From Treponema sp. (lineage in GTDB: Bacteria; Spirochaetota; Spirochaetia; Treponematales; Treponemataceae): DNA of 50,734 nucleotides. The position numbers and the translations under genes were made by a program. The DNA is taken from NCBI GenBank assembly GCA_017469785.1, contig JAFUFU010000033.1, positions 1-50,734 on the forward strand, written 5' to 3'. Positions 47,450 to 50,734 of the stretch are shown here, piece by piece (the first letter of the stretch is position 1; each line of letters starts with the position of its first letter). A model generated the notes under the pieces. That model searched no databases, was not told where the DNA came from, and saw only the letters and a list, made by a program, of their open reading frames with translations.

Positions 47450-47917
47450 TCATGCCCCCATGAAGAGCCACAGTTTATAGGAGTTTAATCTCGTCTTTTT
47501 TATTTTTAGACTGGTGATTATACGCTGGTTATCAATGATTATTTTCATCTGAGACTGAATGAATTCATTTCCCTTCAGTTCGGGATATGCGGAAAGTGCG
47601 ACAATCGTCTGTGGCGTTAGACGAAGTTCCTTGTATGTGCTTTTTTCGTACTGAAGATATTTTTCAACAAGAGGTTCAATTTGGCTGAGTACGAGCGCGT
47701 TCTGTTCCTCGCGGATGGCAATTTCTCCATCAGCAGATGTTTTCGTCAGATTATATGAACCTAAAAGAAAGAGAATGACAACAAGCGTTATTAGGAATCC
47801 TATGCTTGAGATTCCTATGATTGAAATCATTAAATAATCATCTCCATTGCCTTTGTTTTCCGTAATTACGGCAAAAATAAAAAGGAAAATAAAAACTCCA
47901 AGTAAGATAAACAGCAT
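47450..47917 (-). CDS. membrane protein of unknown function (155 aa)
   Basis: Two membrane helices (LFILLGVFIFLFIFAVI and ISIIGISSIGFLITLVVILFL) are followed by a cytoplasmic helical domain with a coiled-coil look (EEQNALVLSQIEPLVEKYLQ). It lies 2 bases after the Cys-rich gene and 3 bases before the 53-residue gene. I do not recognise it. Confidence 0.65.
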   Translation of the reverse strand: MLFILLGVFIFLFIFAVITENKGNGDDYLMISIIGISSIGFLITLVVILFLLGSYNLTKTSADGEIAIREEQNALVLSQIEPLVEKYLQYEKSTYKELRLTPQTIVALSAYPELKGNEFIQSQMKIIIDNQRIITSLKIKKTRLNSYKLWLFMGA

Positions 47918-47919
47918 GT

Positions 47920-48144
47920 CTATTCCTCCTCTTTTAAATCACTGACAGGTTCTTTCCAATCTGGAATATCGTTCACGCAATGCACGGTATCCTTGTCGTT
48001 TTTGATTGCCTTGTCTGCACAATGGCTGCACTGTGTCTGGTGCTCGTCTGTCCACCAGCAGAAGCCGACTTTCGGATTGTAACAGGGATTGTTTGCCGTG
48101 CATCCGCATAATTTGCAGATACCGTATGTCGCTGTCTTTATCAT
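47920..48144 (-). CDS. small zinc-binding protein with C-x2-C-G-C and CWW motif (74 aa)
   Basis: The pattern GICKLCGCTANNPCYNPKVG, followed by FCWWTDEHQTQCSHCADKA, is a compact Cys-rich motif recurrent in phage- and plasmid-borne small proteins. Seven Cys and a His could bind two zinc ions. Its start overlaps the parB stop as ATGA, so it is coupled to parB. The function is unknown. Confidence 0.68.
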   Translation of the reverse strand: MIKTATYGICKLCGCTANNPCYNPKVGFCWWTDEHQTQCSHCADKAIKNDKDTVHCVNDIPDWKEPVSDLKEEE

Positions 48145-49364
48145 TCATTACCATCCTCAAAGTCAATATCGAAAGCTTCATCTGTTTCTGTGTTAAAAGA
48201 CTCATCTGTGCTTTCATCAGTTTCTTTAGTGTTATTTCTGTCGTAATCTTTCAATGCAATTTCGTTCAAATCTTTGAGATTAGGGCGATCTGCGAGCAAA
48301 GCTTTTCGGAATTGGTTGTATTCATAGGCATAAACACCGTCATCGCCATCACAAAGCTTAAAATGCTCATAATTGTGATAGTGCTCGTTGCAGAAGATGT
48401 CGATATAGATTGCGGAATTAGCCTGACCATTAAGAACCCTCATGAGCACATAATTCGCCGCCTGCAGGAACCCGTCCATAAATCCAAGCTCATAGGCTTT
48501 CCGCCGTTCCTGTGTCCGCTCCGAATCTTCTTCCGCGCTCAGTTTGTTTGTCGGTCGCTCAATATGGTCGGAATGGTCGCCTATGACGATGCCCTTCGGG
48601 TCTCCGCTTGTGTCTTCCAAAGCGTCGGAAATATCGTCATCAAATGAATCAAAGTCTGATATGCCATCCTCTTCCGATTCGTCAGAGTCATCTTGAACCG
48701 ACAGCTGACGGTCGGCTTTCTTCTGCTCGTCGTTCTCTTTGTTCGTAGAATAGATGGTCGCATTTCCCGCCTCGATTTCGGCAATCTGCTCCTCGCTCGA
48801 TTCTTTCAAAGCTTTCTTTGCCCGCTCGATTGTCTTTTCAGATTTTCCCAAAATCCGCCCGATTGCGGCGTTCCTGTTTCCCTCGAAGCTCTTGATGTAT
48901 TCCGTTCCCATGAGAAATTCCACATTGTGGAGCAGGTCGGCATCGGTCAGATTCCGCCGGTCAATCTGCTCATGGAAGGCGTAGATTTTCGCCTCCTCAA
49001 AATCCCCGAGTTCCTTTTCGTCAATCTCGCAATACGGAACGGTCGTAAGCCCCACGGTTTGCGCCGCCTTGAGCCTCGTGTGTCCGTCAATCAGATAAAG
49101 ATGCTCTGTTCCGTCATCGTCAGTTTTCTTCCAGACTTCGATAGGGTGGTTCGGGTTGAACGGAGCGAGTCCCTTTTCCTTGCGCTCGTTCATGTTTCCT
49201 ACGATTCTTCCGAGAACGTCCTCGTCAATCGCGTAAAGGTTCTCGAATTCCTCGTGCTTTTCGATTTTGTCAATCGCAATGATTTTAGAGAGCTTCAGCC
49301 CTGCGTTCTGCACGGGCAGCCCGCCTTTATTTCCGTTCGTGATTATGCTTAAAGTTTTTGCCAT
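48141..49364 (-). CDS. parB: ParB-family partition protein
   Basis: ParB binds parS sites and works with ParA in segregation of the replicon. Residues 25-125 hold the ParB/Srx nuclease-like domain (AIDEDVLGRIVGNMNERK, YLIDGHTRLKAAQTVGLTTV). The region NAAIGRILGKSEKTIERAKK fits the helix-turn-helix. The C-terminal half is acidic and of unknown fold, with a long Asp/Glu-rich linker. A palindromic element lies in frame in this linker, read A-D-R-Q-L-S-V-Q-D, which looks like a tolerated in-frame insertion. A small membrane-protein gene separates it from parA. Confidence 0.88.
   Translation of the reverse strand: MAKTLSIITNGNKGGLPVQNAGLKLSKIIAIDKIEKHEEFENLYAIDEDVLGRIVGNMNERKEKGLAPFNPNHPIEVWKKTDDDGTEHLYLIDGHTRLKAAQTVGLTTVPYCEIDEKELGDFEEAKIYAFHEQIDRRNLTDADLLHNVEFLMGTEYIKSFEGNRNAAIGRILGKSEKTIERAKKALKESSEEQIAEIEAGNATIYSTNKENDEQKKADRQLSVQDDSDESEEDGISDFDSFDDDISDALEDTSGDPKGIVIGDHSDHIERPTNKLSAEEDSERTQERRKAYELGFMDGFLQAANYVLMRVLNGQANSAIYIDIFCNEHYHNYEHFKLCDGDDGVYAYEYNQFRKALLADRPNLKDLNEIALKDYDRNNTKETDESTDESFNTETDEAFDIDFEDGNE
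48692..48715 (-). repeat. palindromic element, copy 7 (inside parB)
   Basis: On the minus strand GACCGTCAGCTGTCGGTTCA is read D-R-Q-L-S-V-Q in the parB linker. It uses the same reading phase as copy 1 in the lipoprotein (N-R-L-L-S-V) and as the open frame across copy 3 (D-R-Q-L-S-V). Confidence 0.8.
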
Positions 49365-49376
49365 TTTTTCTGTCTC

Positions 49377-49688
49377 CTAGTCAGCTCGTCCCGATTCTTG
49401 ATTTTCATGCTGAGCTTTTAGAATCTTTTTTATTTTAAAAGTTGATGATGTTATATAAGTTCCGTCATCAAGTTCAAAAGAAATCCTTTCTCCATTTCGC
49501 CAAGTATAGGTATGTGTAATGTTGTTTTTCTTTTTGTCCAAAATGTATGATGTATTATCAACTGTAATCTCAAAGAGATATTTGTTTTCATTTAGTTTTT
49601 CTTGCCTTGCCCTTGGAACAACGACAAATATCAAAATTAATACAAGCATAATTGAAAGAATTATTGAAAATATTCCATCTGTATTCAT
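49377..49688 (-). CDS. single-pass membrane protein between parA and parB (103 aa)
   Basis: I take the ATG at 49688, preceded by GGAGAGG, rather than an upstream frame that only shadows parA. The product has an N-terminal membrane helix (IFSIILSIMLVLILIFVVV) followed by a positively charged residue cluster and a beta-rich extracytoplasmic or cytoplasmic domain (YLFEITVDNTSYILDKKKNN, ERISFELDDGTYITSSTFKI). It lies one base after parA and 12 bases before parB. The function is not recognised. Confidence 0.65.
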   Translation of the reverse strand: MNTDGIFSIILSIMLVLILIFVVVPRARQEKLNENKYLFEITVDNTSYILDKKKNNITHTYTWRNGERISFELDDGTYITSSTFKIKKILKAQHENQESGRAD

Positions 49689-49689
49689 A

Positions 49690-50487
49690 TCAGAACCTCT
49701 CCGCGAATTTTGTTTCGTCGTCCATTTCCTCGCCTGTGAGCATGTTGACGAGCTTGTTGATTTCAATTGCAAGATTCCGTGCCGATGTTGACGATTTCGT
49801 GACCGTGCTCAGGTGCATGTCCATCTGCGTGTATTTTGAAGCCGCATCGGTTCTGGGAATGTAAATTGGAAGGATGTTCGTGAAGTTTTGCTCAAAATAT
49901 TTGATGAATTGTGTCTGCGGAGCGTTTTCGAAATTCGCGAATTTCTGCTGGAAGTCCGAATAAAGCAGGTACCATTTTTCTACCTGACCGGGCGCATCGT
50001 CGTAAAGCTGTTTCTGAAGGAATTTTGCCGTGGTGAAGTCAAAAGAAGAAAATTTAAGCGGCGTGAGGATTATGTCGCTTGCAAGCAGCGCGTTGATGAC
50101 AAGGTTGTCGTATGTGGGAGCGGTGTCGATTACGACATAGTCGTATTTCTCTTCGTAGCCTTTGAGCGTTTTCTGAAGCTCGTTGTAGCCGATTCCGCGC
50201 AATTTGAAAATATTAAGGTGACTCGGAACGATGTCGATGTTCCCGAGCCTTGAAGGAATGCTGTACCGCCCGATGTCGTTGTGCGAGAGAGCCTCGAAGA
50301 CATTGTGTGTCTCAATCGTGTCGGCGATGCCATCGATTCCCTGCGTGAAGTACATCGTGCCTGAATTGTTCGTGTCGAGGTCGAAGAAAAGAACCTTGAA
50401 GCCCCGCGTGGCAAGGTTTGTCGCCGTAAGGATTGCGTTGGTAGTCTTTCCAACCCCGCCTTTCATTGATGAATAAGTGATAATCAT
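49690..50487 (-). CDS. parA: ParA-family partition ATPase
   Basis: ParA is a Walker-type ATPase that moves replicon copies using ParB-parS complexes. The 265-residue product has the deviant Walker A KGGVGKTTNAIL at residues 9-20, the Asp-containing LFFDLDTNNSG near residue 37 and Walker B YVVIDTAPTYDNL near residue 117. It has no N-terminal helix-turn-helix, so it resembles the short ParA/Soj type, which usually does not repress its own promoter. The start has GAGGTG. It is the first gene of the minus-strand maintenance operon and is preceded by structured RNA-forming DNA. Confidence 0.92.
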   Translation of the reverse strand: MIITYSSMKGGVGKTTNAILTATNLATRGFKVLFFDLDTNNSGTMYFTQGIDGIADTIETHNVFEALSHNDIGRYSIPSRLGNIDIVPSHLNIFKLRGIGYNELQKTLKGYEEKYDYVVIDTAPTYDNLVINALLASDIILTPLKFSSFDFTTAKFLQKQLYDDAPGQVEKWYLLYSDFQQKFANFENAPQTQFIKYFEQNFTNILPIYIPRTDAASKYTQMDMHLSTVTKSSTSARNLAIEINKLVNMLTGEEMDDETKFAERF

Positions 50488-50510
50488 AAAAACACCTCAG
50501 TTTTTGAAAA

Positions 50511-50562
50511 CCAAAGAAAGAGTATGTACTGCCCGCCCAGACATTAGTTTCTCTTCCTTTGG
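50511..50562. promoter_or_regulatory. inverted repeat upstream of parA (operator or parS candidate)
   Basis: CCAAAGAAAGAG (50511-50522) and CTCTTCCTTTGG (50551-50562) are complementary at 11 of 12 positions with a 28-base GC-rich centre. It lies between the terminator hairpin and the parA start, where the parA promoter should be. It could bind ParB or a repressor. Confidence 0.4.
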
Positions 50563-50611
50563 TAAAAAAATAAAAAGCCACTCTGCTAACGGGTTGTTTT
50601 GCAGAATGGCT
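50563..50611 (-). terminator. terminator upstream of parA, ending an upstream RNA
   Basis: On the minus strand AGCCATTCTGC and GCAGAGTGGCT pair with one mismatch around a 14-base loop and are followed by TTTTTATTTTTTT. It would end a transcript entering from the right. Its loop is complementary over 8 bases to the loop of the hairpin at 50631-50667. Confidence 0.75.
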
Positions 50612-50667
50612 TCTTAGTGACTGCCATAAACAGCCATGAGAAACACCCGTTAAATTTCTCATCGCTG
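50570..50667 (-). ncRNA. candidate structured RNA with complementary hairpin loops
   Basis: Two hairpins lie in tandem: 50631-50667 (ATGAGAAA/TTTCTCAT, extended by CAGC/GCTG across a mismatch) and the terminator hairpin 50576-50611. The loops contain ACCCGTTA (50645-50652) and TAACGGGT (50587-50594), which are perfect complements, so the loops can kiss. A promoter to the right was not identified, and the RNA may begin outside the window. Confidence 0.5.
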
Positions 50668-50734
50668 CTCATGACATCTGTTTGGCGAAATAGTCCCAAA
50701 CTCTCACTGAGATGAAATTATCAGAAACGGATTA

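Noticed and set aside
9830..50538. Shared CTGCCCGCCC before virD4 (9830-9839) and parA (50529-50538)
   Set aside because: Ten bases are too short to exclude chance, and the surroundings do not match.

Overview
The window reads as part of a conjugative plasmid, or a self-replicating integrative conjugative element, of a host-associated spirochaete. Treponema is my best guess. This rests on several treponeme-style lipoproteins (short signal peptides ending in a Cys, Ig-like and InlB-type repeats), a PilZ protein of the spirochaete type, and general codon and GC style. It is an inference, not a database match.

Left part (1-21.3 kb, mostly + strand): a Trb/VirB-type type IV secretion system. The right end of an IS3-family element sits inside a virB10/trbI gene. 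Next come a 1962-residue Ig-repeat lipoprotein and a small minus-strand operon of lipoproteins. The transfer genes follow in the order virD4(traG), coiled-coil protein, ribbon-helix-helix protein, virB11(trbB), virB2(trbC), virB3(trbD), virB4(trbE), a second coiled-coil protein, virB5(trbJ), virB6(trbL). Apart from the two coiled-coil genes this is the traG-copG-trbBCDEJL order of Tn4371-like and IncP-like systems. virB8, virB9 and a relaxase are not in the window.

Middle (21.3-25.4 kb): a regulatory and conflict block. It holds a 36-residue membrane peptide behind an operator-like promoter, a 73-residue orphan, a HipA-like kinase behind an HTH protein with a MazF/PemK-like C-terminus, and an overlapping PilZ gene pair.

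Right-middle (25.5-41.6 kb, + strand): accessory transfer and antirestriction-type genes. There are two proteins with ArdC-like N-termini, a paralogue of the virB4-adjacent coiled-coil protein, a 3228-residue polyvalent protein (DUF2958-like, YodL-like, N6-adenine methylase, SNF2 helicase and RadC/JAB domains), and a 1209-residue polyvalent protein with an LPD3-like module.

Right (41.6-50.7 kb, - strand): the maintenance operon. parA, parB, several small overlapping genes, a DUF2786 protein, a replication initiator whose coding sequence holds iterons, two SSB-type proteins, small membrane proteins, a pair of related small proteins and a tail-anchored coiled-coil protein are packed with start/stop overlaps, probably as one long transcriptional unit from parA.

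The most notable non-gene signals are as follows. (i) A dispersed palindromic element (consensus TTGAACCGWCAGCTGWCGGT) has seven copies. Four lie just after stop codons and two lie inside open coding frames. (ii) Five 18-bp iterons lie in the rep gene at a spacing that is out of frame with the protein. (iii) Two hairpins upstream of parA have perfectly complementary 8-nt loops, and one hairpin is a terminator. (iv) A near-identical operator-promoter is shared by a ribbon-helix-helix gene and the 36-residue membrane peptide. (v) A leader element is repeated upstream of the Ig lipoprotein and virB2. No rRNA, tRNA or CRISPR array was seen. The longest stretch without a called gene is 230 bases.
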